A stretch of DNA of 43,622 nucleotides from Pseudomonadota bacterium (GCA_023449855.1 JAEXHR010000282.1:1-43622); one strand, 5' to 3'; counted from the first letter of the stretch, positions 11,061-20,000 are shown. Numbers and translations are program-made. Notes: generated by a model from the sequence alone, not told the origin.

Positions 11061-12458
11061 TCATATTGCGGACCTCCATACCGGCGGATCGGTCCCAAGC
11101 GGCACAGCAGGTTGTGCCCAATATGCTGGGGTGAGCCCTAGCACGGCTGCATGACGAACAGCCGACAATATGCCGAAGCCCGACGGCAGCTCCTCGGTGA
11201 GGGCCGCAACGGCATCGCCGGCGATATCCGGCGCATTCAACCCGTTGTCGAGGCGGCCCATGTCCCATAGCCATTTGCCGGTGCGCGCGAGCGAAACCTG
11301 GACGTGCCAACTGCCGCCCTCTCGCGCCTGGCGGAGCTTCGCCATCATGGCACCGAGGGCCATCAGATAACCGCTGGCATGATCGAGCATCTGCGCGGGT
11401 AATTCCTTCGGACCGTGAATGCCCGCCGCCTGCCCTTCGGCATGATTGAAGCCGGTGGCGCATTGTACCAGCGAGTCAAAGCCGCGCCGCTGCGCCCAAG
11501 GGCCGCTGCGACCATAAGCCGACAGCGAGACGTAAACTATGCCGGGGCTGAGCCGCGCCGCATCCTCCGGCGCGAAACCGCGCGCGGCCAGCGATTGCGG
11601 GCGATAGCCCTGCGAGAAGACATCGGCGCCTTCGAGCAGGCCGCGCAAAGTCTCCCTGCCTTGTTCGGTGTCGAGATCGGCAAAACACGAGCACTTGCCG
11701 CGGCCGGTGTCGATGGTCAGCCACGGGATCGCCGGCAGTTGGGGACTGGAGACGAGCATCACCTCGGCGCCATGGGCGGCGAGCGTGCGCCCGGCGACCG
11801 GGCCTGCAATCACGCGCGACAGATCGAGCACACGCAGGCCGGCGAGCGGCCGCTCTCCCTGCGGCCAAGGTCGCGGCGCTGCGTCGCCGATTTTGGTGAT
11901 CTCGATGAGCGGGAGTTCGGCGATCGCTTGCGCCTGCGGCAGCGCCGTCCACTCATCGTAGCTGCGCATCAGCGCAACGACGCCGCCGGCCGCATAGGCT
12001 GCCGTTTCAAAATCCTCGCCCTTCCAGTGCATCAGCGCGGCCTGCACGGCGTCGCGTTCCGGCGCGCAGGACAGCACCTTGCAAACGGCATCGCGATGAT
12101 GCGGAAAATTGGTGTGCAGGCGGACGAAGCGCCCGTCGCCGGTCCCGTAGACGCCGGCGATCGCATCCCATGCGGGCGGCGGCGGATTGCCGTCGCAGCG
12201 CAGATAGCGCTCGCTGCGGCATTCGACGACGGCGTGGCGTATATCGACGGCAACATCCTGCGCCTGCCCGCTGCGTGCGCGCCAGATCTCGGCGGCGGCA
12301 AGACCGGCCGCTGCGATCGATGCCTGCGCAGCGGCGCCGGTGCGGAACGAGGACGGCAGCGCGGGCTCTTCGCCGGTCAACGTGACGCGCTGGAGCGCGG
12401 CGACGTCACCGCCAGCCTGCTTCCAGAGATCGGCAAGCAATTCACGCATGCCTTGCAT
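11061..12458 (-). CDS. Family III CoA-transferase (CaiB/BaiF) with exchanged halves
   Basis: 465 residues. The usual N-terminal family signature, LAGLRVLDLSRVIAGPVAGRTLAAHGAEV, appears only at about residue 205. It is followed by the family's GYRPQSLAARGF, YVSLSAYGRSGPW and DHASGYLMALGAMMA segments. D359 in the last aligns with the catalytic Asp of formyl-CoA transferase and CaiB. The first 200 residues instead resemble the second half of such enzymes (an Ala-rich helix, then VDIRHA, YGTGDGRFVRL, W-x-x-E-D and a DEW-x-x-x-PQ segment), but the aligned catalytic Asp is absent there. So the protein reads as second half plus complete first half. Substrates are unknown. The start may be 12458 or 12449. 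It appears monocistronic. Confidence 0.8.
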   Translation of the reverse strand: MQGMRELLADLWKQAGGDVAALQRVTLTGEEPALPSSFRTGAAAQASIAAAGLAAAEIWRARSGQAQDVAVDIRHAVVECRSERYLRCDGNPPPPAWDAIAGVYGTGDGRFVRLHTNFPHHRDAVCKVLSCAPERDAVQAALMHWKGEDFETAAYAAGGVVALMRSYDEWTALPQAQAIAELPLIEITKIGDAAPRPWPQGERPLAGLRVLDLSRVIAGPVAGRTLAAHGAEVMLVSSPQLPAIPWLTIDTGRGKCSCFADLDTEQGRETLRGLLEGADVFSQGYRPQSLAARGFAPEDAARLSPGIVYVSLSAYGRSGPWAQRRGFDSLVQCATGFNHAEGQAAGIHGPKELPAQMLDHASGYLMALGAMMAKLRQAREGGSWHVQVSLARTGKWLWDMGRLDNGLNAPDIAGDAVAALTEELPSGFGILSAVRHAAVLGLTPAYWAQPAVPLGTDPPVWRSAI

Positions 12459-12552
12459 CGACGCCCACTTTCCCGCGTTACAGATTCAGTTCACGTTTCC
12501 AGGTCACCCCGTCCGTCGTCGCAGCATTTTGCACAAGCATGGAGGAGAGACC

Positions 12553-12840
12553 ATGGCGACCATCGATCCATTGACAGCCGGCGCTGTCGTGCTGGCCACG
12601 GCTGCCACCGACGCCGTCTATGTGATGTTCACCGCCGCGGTCGTGGCCCGCCGGCGCGTGCCTGCGGCCACATGGAGCAGCGTCTGGTATGTGCTCTCGT
12701 CCTATGCCGTGATCAGTTACACGGAAAACTGGATATATGTGGGTTTCGCCGCTGTCGGCTCGTGGATCGGCGCCTATGCCACCATCACGTTCCTGCACCG
12801 GCCACCGGGCGGACCGCCAGTCGGTGCCGCACCTGAATAA
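12553..12840 (+). CDS. Small two-to-three-helix membrane protein, function unknown
   Basis: A 95-residue protein starting at ATG 12553. A strong ribosome-binding site (GGAGGAGAG) sits just before it, which is good evidence that this is a real gene. Hydrophobic segments are residues about 8-27 (AGAVVLATAATDAVYVMFTAAV) and 45-80 (two helices around VISYTENWIYVGFAAVGSWIGAYATITF), ending in a Pro/Gly-rich tail. I do not recognise a named family. It lies between two leftward genes and has its own promoter region. The repeat-D hairpin downstream (12884-12932) is likely its transcription end. Confidence 0.75.
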   Translation: MATIDPLTAGAVVLATAATDAVYVMFTAAVVARRRVPAATWSSVWYVLSSYAVISYTENWIYVGFAAVGSWIGAYATITFLHRPPGGPPVGAAPE

Positions 12841-12883
12841 GGGTTCGCGACTGAACGGTTGCTGAACGGCGCTTTCTTTATGG

Positions 12884-12932
12884 GAGCATGATCTACTCCG
12901 AAAACCGGTATCCACTTTTCGGGATCATGCTC
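12884..12932. repeat. Dispersed palindromic repeat, family D
   Basis: Outer arms GAGCATGATC and GATCATGCTC enclose CCGAAAACCGGTATCCACTTTTCGG, whose CCGAAAA and TTTTCGG also pair. Elements of this form are, to my knowledge, widespread in Bradyrhizobium and related genomes. It separates two convergent genes, and its last base is the first base of the dnaE2 stop codon complement (CTA, 12932-12934). Confidence 0.8.
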
Positions 12933-15900
12933 TAGTGAAAGTCCCGCGAGCGCGGCAGGATCCGCACGTCGCGCGGATGGCGGATGCGCTGGGCGGGATT
13001 GTCGGGATGTTCGCGGCGATCGTCATTGAGCGGCTCTTCCCCGGACAGCATGCGCCGGGGCGGGCCGAGCGCGTCATTGGCGAGATGCTTCAATTCGTCG
13101 GAACGATCGACCAACCGCTCGGCCACGAGATGCACGACCCTCTCCTTGCTGCTCTGGATGCGGCCTTCGACCCAGATCAGCCGCGCCCCCATCACCTCCT
13201 TGCGGAACTTCTCCATCACCTTCGGCCAGACCACGATATTGGCGATGCCGGTTTCATCCTCCAGCGTCATGAAGATCACGCCCTTGGCGCTGCCCGGCCG
13301 CTGCCGCACCAGCACGACGCCGGCACAGCGGGCGGGCGTGTTGTTGTTCGACGCCGACACGTCCGCGCAGGTCATGACTTTTTCTGCCGCGAACATCCTG
13401 CGCAAGAACTCCATGGGATGGCCCTTGAGCGAGAGGCGGATGGCCTGATAATCCGCAACCACCTGTTCAACGCGAGGCATGACAGGCAGCGGCGCGGCAT
13501 GCTCGTCGGACAATTCACGCGCGGCTGCCACTTCGAACAGCGGCAGCGCCACATCATCCGGCAGGCGGCGCACGGCCCATAGCGCGGCGCGGCGATCGAG
13601 ACCGATGGAACGGAACGCATCGGCGTCCGCCAGCATGATCAGCGCACGCTTCGGCAGCGCCGTATCGCGGGCGAAGTCTTCCAGCGTTTTGAAGGCGCGT
13701 TTCTCGCGCGCAGCGACGATGCGTGCACCCCAGTCTTCGCTCGGCGGCTTGCCCAGTCGCTTCCGCTCGCGCTCTTCGTCCGCATCAGCCCATTTGAAGC
13801 CATCGATCTGACGGAAGCCGAGGCGGACGGCGTGATGCGCGCCGCCGATGTCTTCGAGCGTATTTTGCGAATGGCTGTGCGAGACGTCGATCGGCAACAC
13901 ATCGACACCGTTTTTTTGTGCGTCCTGCACGATCTGTGACGGTGCGTAGAACCCCATGGGCTGGGAGTTGAGGAGACCGCAACAGAAAACGTCGGGATGA
14001 TAGTGCTTCAGCCATGACGACACATAGACGAGCTGCGCGAAGCTCGCCGCATGGCTCTCGGGGAAACCGTAGCTGCCAAAACCCTTGATCTGATCGAAGC
14101 AGCTTTGAGCGAAGGCAGTGTCATAACCGCGGTCGATCATTTTCCCGACCATCTTCTGTTCGAACGTGTGCATGGTGCCGACATTGCGAAATGTCGCCAT
14201 CGCACGTCGCAAACCGTTGGCCTCTTCCGCCGTGAAGTGTGCAGCTTCGATGGCGATGCGCATCGCCTGTTCCTGAAACAGCGGAACGCCCAAGGTTTTG
14301 TGCAGGACCTTTTTGAGTTCGTCCTTGTCACCGCCCTTCGGGAACGGATAGTCGATATCTTCAGGTTTCATCCCTCGCCGCTTCAGATAGGGATGCACCA
14401 TATTGCCCTGAATCGGCCCCGGGCGAACGATCGCCACCTCGATGACGAGATCGTAGAAGGTCCGCGGCTTCAGGCGCGGCAGCATGTTCATCTGCGCGCG
14501 GCTTTCGACCTGGAAAACACCGAGGGACTCGCCGCGCTGGAGCATCTTGAAGACATCGTCGTCATCTATGGCCTTGATGTCCTTCAGCTCATACCGCCGT
14601 CCCTTGTGCCGAAAAATCAGCTCGAAGCAGCGGCGGATGCAGGTCAGCATGCCCAATGCGAGCACATCGACCTTCATCATCTTCATCGTATCGACATCGT
14701 CCTTGTCCCATTCGATGAAGGTACGATCCTCCATCGCGGCATTGCCGATCGGCACATAGGTGTCGAGATTGTCCTGCGTCAGCACATAGCCGCCGACATG
14801 CTGCGAGAGATGACGCGGGAATTCGATCAACTGCGTCGCGAGGGCAACCGCCTGGACAATGGTGGGATTGGATGGATCGAGCCCGGCCTGCTTGACTTGC
14901 ATCTCGTTAAGACCCTTGCCCCAACTACCCCACACGGTGTCCGCCAGCGCCGAGGTGACATCTTCGGTCAGCCCCAGCGCCTTGCCGACGTCGCGGATCG
15001 CCGAGCGTGGGCGATAATGAATGACGGTGGCAATGATCGCGGCGCGATGGCGGCCATAGCGGCGATAGACATATTGCATCACCTCCTCGCGCCGGACGTG
15101 CTCGAAGTCGACATCGATATCCGGCGGCTCCAGGCGCTCCTTGGAGATGAACCGCTCGAACAGGAGATCGACCTCGGCGGGATTCACCGAAGTGATATCG
15201 AGCATGTAGCAGACCGCCGAGTTCGCCGCCGAACCGCGCCCCTGGCAGAGGATGCCCTCGCCGCGTGCATACTGGACGATGTCGTGAACGGTCAGAAAGT
15301 AATGTGCGTAACCGAGCTCGGCGATCAGCGCGAGCTCCTTGTGCAAGGTCGCCTCCAGCTTCTCATCGACCATATTGGGAAAGTGCCGGCGATAGCCTGC
15401 CCATGTCAGGTCTGCGAGATGCTGCTGCGCCGTCTTGCCCGGCGGCACGGGTTCGTCGGGATACTGATATCTGAGCTGGTCGAGCGTGAAGGTGATGCAT
15501 TCGGAAAAACGGATCGTCTCGGCAATCGCCTCGGGATAATCGCGAAACAGCCTCATCATCTCGGCAACCGATTTGAGATGGCGTTCGCCATTGGCTTCCA
15601 GCCGGCGGCCGACCTTGTCGATGGTCGTCTTCTCGCGGATGCAGGTCAGCACATCCTGCAACGGCCGCTGGCTATAGTCGTGATAAAGGACCTCGTTGGT
15701 TGCGAGCAGCGGCACGCGGGCTGTGCCTGCGATGCGCTCAAGCCGCGCCAGGCGCCGCTTGTCATCGCCATGATGCATGAAGCTTGCGGCCAGCCACACA
15801 TTGCCCGGACATGCCTTGGTCAAGCGATCCAGCGTTTTGAGCGCCGTCACCGCCTCGAAACGATGCGGCAGCGAAACGATGCACAACTGCCCTTCGGAGA

Positions 15901-16285
15901 AATCGATGAGATCCGCGAATGTGAGACGGCAGTCGCCTTTGTCGGCCGCCAGCTTGCCGCGGCTGAGCAACTGGCACAGCCGACCGTAAGCGTCGCGATC
16001 CCGGGGATAGACGATGATATCGGGCGTGCCATCGATGAAAACGAGACGCGCGCCGACCAGCAGACGCGGAGGATGCGAAACGTCCTTGCTGCCGAGTTCG
16101 CTATAGGCGCGGACCACGCCGGCCAGCGTGTTGCGATCGGCGATGCCGATGATGGGCAAGCCGATCACGCTCGCCTGATGCACATAGCTCTGCGGATGCG
16201 AGCCGCCATGCAGAAACGAGAAATTGGTGGTGATGCCGATCTCGGCATAGGCCGATAGCGATCCTCTGGTGACCCGCCTGCTCAT
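12932..16285 (-). CDS. dnaE2: Error-prone DNA polymerase DnaE2 (ImuC)
   Basis: A C-family polymerase of 1117 residues that carries out damage-induced mutagenic translesion synthesis together with ImuA and ImuB. The N-terminal PHP domain is clear (YAEIGITTNFSFLHGGSHP, GIADRNTLAG). The palm has PDIDVDFEHVRREEV with the catalytic aspartates at about 389-393, and the C-terminal OB fold reads RPGSAKGVIFMTLEDETG. It is shorter at the C-terminus than replicative DnaE1, as the family expects. The frame runs 54 codons further upstream, but ATG 16285 starts the normal MSRRVTRGSLSAYAEIG and overlaps the imuB stop by 4 bp (ATGA), a translational-coupling arrangement. It is the third gene of the SOS operon from the LexA box at 18648. 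Confidence 0.95.
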   Translation of the reverse strand: MSRRVTRGSLSAYAEIGITTNFSFLHGGSHPQSYVHQASVIGLPIIGIADRNTLAGVVRAYSELGSKDVSHPPRLLVGARLVFIDGTPDIIVYPRDRDAYGRLCQLLSRGKLAADKGDCRLTFADLIDFSEGQLCIVSLPHRFEAVTALKTLDRLTKACPGNVWLAASFMHHGDDKRRLARLERIAGTARVPLLATNEVLYHDYSQRPLQDVLTCIREKTTIDKVGRRLEANGERHLKSVAEMMRLFRDYPEAIAETIRFSECITFTLDQLRYQYPDEPVPPGKTAQQHLADLTWAGYRRHFPNMVDEKLEATLHKELALIAELGYAHYFLTVHDIVQYARGEGILCQGRGSAANSAVCYMLDITSVNPAEVDLLFERFISKERLEPPDIDVDFEHVRREEVMQYVYRRYGRHRAAIIATVIHYRPRSAIRDVGKALGLTEDVTSALADTVWGSWGKGLNEMQVKQAGLDPSNPTIVQAVALATQLIEFPRHLSQHVGGYVLTQDNLDTYVPIGNAAMEDRTFIEWDKDDVDTMKMMKVDVLALGMLTCIRRCFELIFRHKGRRYELKDIKAIDDDDVFKMLQRGESLGVFQVESRAQMNMLPRLKPRTFYDLVIEVAIVRPGPIQGNMVHPYLKRRGMKPEDIDYPFPKGGDKDELKKVLHKTLGVPLFQEQAMRIAIEAAHFTAEEANGLRRAMATFRNVGTMHTFEQKMVGKMIDRGYDTAFAQSCFDQIKGFGSYGFPESHAASFAQLVYVSSWLKHYHPDVFCCGLLNSQPMGFYAPSQIVQDAQKNGVDVLPIDVSHSHSQNTLEDIGGAHHAVRLGFRQIDGFKWADADEERERKRLGKPPSEDWGARIVAAREKRAFKTLEDFARDTALPKRALIMLADADAFRSIGLDRRAALWAVRRLPDDVALPLFEVAAARELSDEHAAPLPVMPRVEQVVADYQAIRLSLKGHPMEFLRRMFAAEKVMTCADVSASNNNTPARCAGVVLVRQRPGSAKGVIFMTLEDETGIANIVVWPKVMEKFRKEVMGARLIWVEGRIQSSKERVVHLVAERLVDRSDELKHLANDALGPPRRMLSGEEPLNDDRREHPDNPAQRIRHPRDVRILPRSRDFH

Positions 16286-17895
16286 GCGAACAGCCCATGC
16301 ACGAACCATTTGGGATCGACGACCTCGCCCTCGTCGTCCGTGATTTCGCCGTAGAGACCATCGCGGAAGATCCAGAGCCGCTGCCCGATATCGTCCTCGA
16401 TGCGAAAGTAATCCCGCGTCGGCCGGGGCTCCTGCGCATGCCACCATTCCATGGCGATGCGCTCGGGACCTTCGGCGCGGCGCACGATGTGGGTCACGCG
16501 TCGCCAGACAAAATGCTTCGGCGGCTTGTCGGGGACCTCGGCAAGCGTCACCTCGATGGGCTCAGGCCGTTCGAATATGCGCAGCGGCCGCAGCGGCGGC
16601 TCGCCCGCGATGCGCAGCGGCCACGGCATCGATGAAGCTTCGATCAGGCCCCATTGCGCCGGCACCGGCCTCGCCTCCCGCTCCGGGACATGCGTATCGA
16701 CCGGCAGATGCACGAGCACGCGGCGCGCGCCGATCCGCGCCGAGAGACGATCGACGAGGCCGATCACCTCGTCATTGTCCCGCGCATGGGCATCCAGATC
16801 GCTCTGCTGCTGCACCACGATCTCGGTGTGGCTGGCCGACAGGCGGATCATGTCGAAACCGAAGCCGGGATCGAGGGGATCGGCGATGGCGTCCAGCCGT
16901 TCGCGGAACAGACGGTCGATGACCTCGCGCCGGTTGACCGGCTGTCCGGTCTGCGCGGCGATCACACGGACCACGCCGTCGGTGCGGAAGAAGAAGGCTT
17001 CCAGCTGGCGGGCGCCCTTGCCTTGTTTCTCCATTGCCGCGATCAGCATGCCGGCCAGGGCGTGCAGCGTTGCCGTGATGACGGCGTCGGTCGCGACCGG
17101 TTCGGGGAAACGTTTCTCGACGATGTAATCCGGCAGCGGTTTTCGCGGGCTGATCGGATGATCGTGCTGCCCCAGTGCCTGTTCGAGCAGCGCCGTGAAC
17201 GCGGCCCCGAAACGTGCGGTAATCTCGTGGCGCGCGCGGGCGGCGACATCGCCGATGGTCTTGAGCCCGGCGCGCTGCAAGCCGCGCATGATCGCCTCGT
17301 CCGCGCCGAGCGGATACAGCGGCAAGGGCATGACGGTGCCTGCTTCCTCGCCTGCAGTGACGATGCGGCCATGCCGATAGCGGCTCAGCGTGCGCGCGCA
17401 GACCGAGGTGCCGGCGATCGCGGCGCTGACGATGAAACCCTGCCGCGTCAGCGTCGCGCAGAGTTGCTCCATCAATGCAGCCTCGCCGCCGAACAGATGC
17501 GCGCAGCCGGTGATGTCCAGAAACAACCCATGCGGCGGATCGAGCGCGACCAGCGGCGTGAAGCGATCGCACCAGTCGGCGATGGCGTTCAGCAATTCAG
17601 CATCGGCGATGGGGTCGGCATCGCAGACATCGATGTCGGGACAGACCGCGCGCGCATTGGCGAGCGGCAGGCCGACCTCGAGACCGAGTTTGGCTGCAGC
17701 ATCGTTCAGCGCGGCGATCTGCCAGGCATTGCTCTCCTTGGCGGCGACGATCAGCGGCTTGCCATCATGCGCGTCGTGCAATGCGCCGCTGCGGGCGCGC
17801 TGGCGCCGGATGCGGTCGGTCGGCAGGCGCGGCAGCCACAGGCTGAGAATGCGCCTTGTCTGCATGAGACCTGGCGTCACGGAAAAGGCACTCAT
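16282..17895 (-). CDS. imuB: ImuB, Y-family polymerase-like mutagenesis protein
   Basis: 537 residues. ImuB has a Y-family polymerase fold but no catalytic activity. It acts as the hub joining DnaE2 and ImuA to the beta clamp in the SOS mutasome. The start region RRILSLWLPRLPTDR lacks the catalytic Asp of true Y polymerases. PHGLFLDITGCAHLFGGE and the C-terminal RDYFRIEDDIGQRLWIFRDGLYGE...WFVHGLF are typical ImuB segments. Start choice: ATG 17895 (MSAFSVTPGLMQTRRIL) or ATG 17865 (MQTRRIL). Either one lies inside the 3' end of imuA, giving an overlap of 131 or 101 bp in another frame. The stop overlaps the dnaE2 start (16282-16285). Confidence 0.92.
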   Translation of the reverse strand: MSAFSVTPGLMQTRRILSLWLPRLPTDRIRRQRARSGALHDAHDGKPLIVAAKESNAWQIAALNDAAAKLGLEVGLPLANARAVCPDIDVCDADPIADAELLNAIADWCDRFTPLVALDPPHGLFLDITGCAHLFGGEAALMEQLCATLTRQGFIVSAAIAGTSVCARTLSRYRHGRIVTAGEEAGTVMPLPLYPLGADEAIMRGLQRAGLKTIGDVAARARHEITARFGAAFTALLEQALGQHDHPISPRKPLPDYIVEKRFPEPVATDAVITATLHALAGMLIAAMEKQGKGARQLEAFFFRTDGVVRVIAAQTGQPVNRREVIDRLFRERLDAIADPLDPGFGFDMIRLSASHTEIVVQQQSDLDAHARDNDEVIGLVDRLSARIGARRVLVHLPVDTHVPEREARPVPAQWGLIEASSMPWPLRIAGEPPLRPLRIFERPEPIEVTLAEVPDKPPKHFVWRRVTHIVRRAEGPERIAMEWWHAQEPRPTRDYFRIEDDIGQRLWIFRDGLYGEITDDEGEVVDPKWFVHGLFA

Positions 17896-18583
17896 CACAT
17901 TTCCATTCCATGATCCATCGGCCAAGCTGGCCATGGCGGTTGCGAACAAGCTCGATGTCGAGGATCGGCGCTCCCCACGCATCCCACGGCGCCGCCTTCG
18001 CCGAGCGCGCGGCCTGCACCACCCAGCGCGTCTCCGCCGTGCTCACCGCCGGCAAGGCGGAGGTGCGCAGCATCACGCAGCTGACGCCGGAAGTTTGCGC
18101 GGCGAGCGTGTATTTGCGGCTGGCAACGGGATCGAAGGCGCGCACCTCGCCCCACAGATCGAGCACCACGGCGCCCAGCGCATCGCAGGCCAGGCTATCC
18201 GCGCCGACACGCAGCGCCATCTCGCTATCCGCGGCCTGCACCAGCACGACGCGGCGCGGATCGAGGCCGAGTTCGGCAAGCCCCGTCATCGACAGCGCGC
18301 CGCCTTCGCGGGCGACGAAATCCTGCCGGATCCAGAGCAGCGGCCTGCTCTGGGTCAGGCGCTGGGCGATGCCCGCAACGAAGCCTGTCGCGGCGCCGAC
18401 CTGCCGTGTCTCGAGGGCGAACACCTCATGCAGCGTGCCGCGCAGGAGGCCGCCATACAGCACGCCATCGGCCTCGGCATGACCGAGCGCCACGCGATCG
18501 AGGCGCGCGGTATCTTCATGCCCTTCGATCCGTTCGATGCTGCCGCGCAGACGCGCAAGCGTGTCCGTGCGTGCGCTGGTCAT
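17765..18583 (-). CDS. imuA: ImuA, RecA-like mutasome accessory protein
   Basis: 272 residues and the first gene of the SOS mutagenesis operon. ImuA is a RecA/SulA-related protein needed for ImuB-DnaE2 mutagenesis. The N-terminus (LARLRGSIERIEGH) and the central TLHEVFALETRQVGAATGF...LLWIRQD and GLAELGLDPRRVVLVQAAD segments fit the family. No intact Walker A is present, as is common for ImuA. ATG 18583 is preceded by GAGGAG at ideal distance, so the 21-codon upstream extension was rejected. The last 40 or so residues (Ala/Arg/Pro-rich) are encoded over the imuB start and look less conserved. A LexA box lies 65 bp upstream. Confidence 0.92.
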   Translation of the reverse strand: MTSARTDTLARLRGSIERIEGHEDTARLDRVALGHAEADGVLYGGLLRGTLHEVFALETRQVGAATGFVAGIAQRLTQSRPLLWIRQDFVAREGGALSMTGLAELGLDPRRVVLVQAADSEMALRVGADSLACDALGAVVLDLWGEVRAFDPVASRKYTLAAQTSGVSCVMLRTSALPAVSTAETRWVVQAARSAKAAPWDAWGAPILDIELVRNRHGQLGRWIMEWKCDECLFRDARSHADKAHSQPVAAAPADRPHPAPARPQRRIARRA

Positions 18584-18647
18584 GCGCCGCTCCTCAAAAA
18601 ATCCGGTGCCGGCCAAGGTTTTTGATGAACGCTTTGCCGGCCACATT

Positions 18648-18662
18648 GTTCATGATATGTTC
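18648..18662. promoter_or_regulatory. LexA (SOS) box in the imuABC / radical SAM-udgX divergent promoter
   Basis: GTTCATGATATGTTC is a perfect match to the alphaproteobacterial LexA direct repeat GTTC-N7-GTTC. It is placed just after the predicted imuA -10, where LexA would block RNA polymerase. It also lies 92 bp upstream of the radical SAM start, so it may control both directions. Confidence 0.9.
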
Positions 18663-18663
18663 T

Positions 18664-18694
18664 TATATAAAGCCAACTGGCCCGGACGAGTCAA
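18664..18694 (-). promoter_or_regulatory. Predicted imuA promoter
   Basis: On the minus strand, TTGACT (18689-18694) is a good -35. The AT-rich TTTATATA (18664-18671) supplies a -10 at 17 or 19 nt spacing. The LexA box follows directly, overlapping the expected transcription start. Confidence 0.55.
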
Positions 18695-18753
18695 CCGAGA
18701 TCGTTGCGGGGTCGCGCCCCAAATTTTCGCGGCGGTATTTGAAGGAATTTGGA

Positions 18754-19995
18754 ATGGACGTGAAGCGCAAGCTGGAGATCCTCGCGGATGCTGCGAAGTA
18801 TGACGCCTCCTGCGCATCGAGCGGCACGGAGAAGCGGGACTCGCGCGACGGCAAAGGCATGGGATCGACCGATGCAGGCATGGGCATCTGTCATTCCTAT
18901 GCACCGGACGGCCGCTGCATCTCGCTGCTCAAGATCCTGCTCACCAATGCCTGCAATTACGATTGCCTCTATTGCGTCAACCGCGCCTCCAGCAATGTGA
19001 CGCGGGCACGCTTCACGGTGGATGAAGTGGTGCAACTGACGCTGGATTTCTATCGGCGCAATTACATCGAGGGGCTGTTTCTCTCCTCGGGCATCATTCG
19101 CAGCGCCGATTACACCATGGAGCAAGTGGTCGCCGTCGCGCGCAAGCTGCGCGAAGAGCATCATTTTCGCGGCTACATCCACTTGAAGACCATTCCCGAA
19201 GCCGACGATGCGCTGATCGCCGAGGCCGGCAAATATGCCGACCGGCTCTCGATCAATATCGAAGTGCCGGATGAAGGCAGCTTGAAGCAACTGGCGCCGG
19301 AGAAAGACGTGCGCGCGATCCGTCGCACCATGGGACGCCTGCGGCTGAAACTGGACGAGGCGCGCGAGGGCGCCAAACCGACGCCGCGTGGCCGCACCGC
19401 GCCACGCTTTGCGCCGGCGGGGCAAAGCACGCAGATGATCGTCGGCGCCGACAGCGCCAATGACGCCACCATCATCAAGACCTCGGCCAATCTCTACGGC
19501 TCCTATAATCTCAAGCGCGTCTATTACTCCGCTTTCAGCCCGATCCCCGATGCCAGCCGTTCGCTGCCGCTGCGCGCGCCGCCTTTGAGGCGCGAACACC
19601 GGCTGTATCAGGCCGACTGGCTGATGCGGTTCTACGGCTTCGATGCCGACGAGATCGTCGATAACGATGCCGGCATGCTGCCGCTCGACATGGACCCAAA
19701 ACTCGCCTGGGCGCTACGCCACCGCGACCGCTTCCCGCTCGACGTCAACCGCGCCAGCCGCGAGGACCTGTTGCGCGTGCCTGGCTTCGGTGCGCGGGCC
19801 GTCCAGCGGATCATTGAAACACGGCGGATTTCGTCGATCCGCGTCGGCGACCTGGCAAAGCTGCATATCCCGCGGAACAAGGCATTGCCGTTCATCGTTC
19901 TTCCCGATCATCGGCCGGCAACAGCATTGCTCGATGGTGCAAATCTGGCGGAGCGGTTCAAGCCGAAAGCGAAACAATTGGGATTTGGATTTTAA
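18754..19995 (+). CDS. Putative DNA modification/repair radical SAM protein (UDG-linked)
   Basis: 413 residues of the radical SAM family that accompanies UdgX-type uracil-DNA glycosylases (TIGR03916-like, from memory). The 4Fe-4S/SAM motif is C67-x3-C71-x2-C74 (CNYDCLYC). Further conserved-looking cysteines are C46 and C55. After the radical SAM barrel, a helix-hairpin-helix DNA-binding segment sits at about 330-362 (NRASREDLLRVPGFGARAVQRIIETR), which supports action on DNA. ATG 18754 follows GAAGGA at good spacing. The frame is open upstream of it into the imuA region, but that is shadow. The reaction is unknown. It is divergent from imuA and followed after 109 bp (repeat B) by the UdgX fusion. 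Confidence 0.88.
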   Translation: MDVKRKLEILADAAKYDASCASSGTEKRDSRDGKGMGSTDAGMGICHSYAPDGRCISLLKILLTNACNYDCLYCVNRASSNVTRARFTVDEVVQLTLDFYRRNYIEGLFLSSGIIRSADYTMEQVVAVARKLREEHHFRGYIHLKTIPEADDALIAEAGKYADRLSINIEVPDEGSLKQLAPEKDVRAIRRTMGRLRLKLDEAREGAKPTPRGRTAPRFAPAGQSTQMIVGADSANDATIIKTSANLYGSYNLKRVYYSAFSPIPDASRSLPLRAPPLRREHRLYQADWLMRFYGFDADEIVDNDAGMLPLDMDPKLAWALRHRDRFPLDVNRASREDLLRVPGFGARAVQRIIETRRISSIRVGDLAKLHIPRNKALPFIVLPDHRPATALLDGANLAERFKPKAKQLGFGF

Positions 19996-20000
19996 ACGGC

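Noticed and set aside
12884..12932. Repeat D as an intrinsic terminator specific to dnaE2
   Set aside because: It has the form of a widespread dispersed element and no T-run follows on either strand, so it is listed as a repeat that may also stop transcription.
14051..16258. Open frame of 735 codons on the plus strand opposite dnaE2
   Set aside because: It is antisense to an intact, well-recognised polymerase gene. Its translation is rich in His/Arg/Asp/Ala, as mirrored codons of GC-rich genes are, with no family match.
17765..17895. Frameshift or pseudogene at the imuA/imuB junction
   Set aside because: Both frames stay open with family-like sequence in each, and ImuA keeps its conserved core, so a true overlap is the simpler reading.
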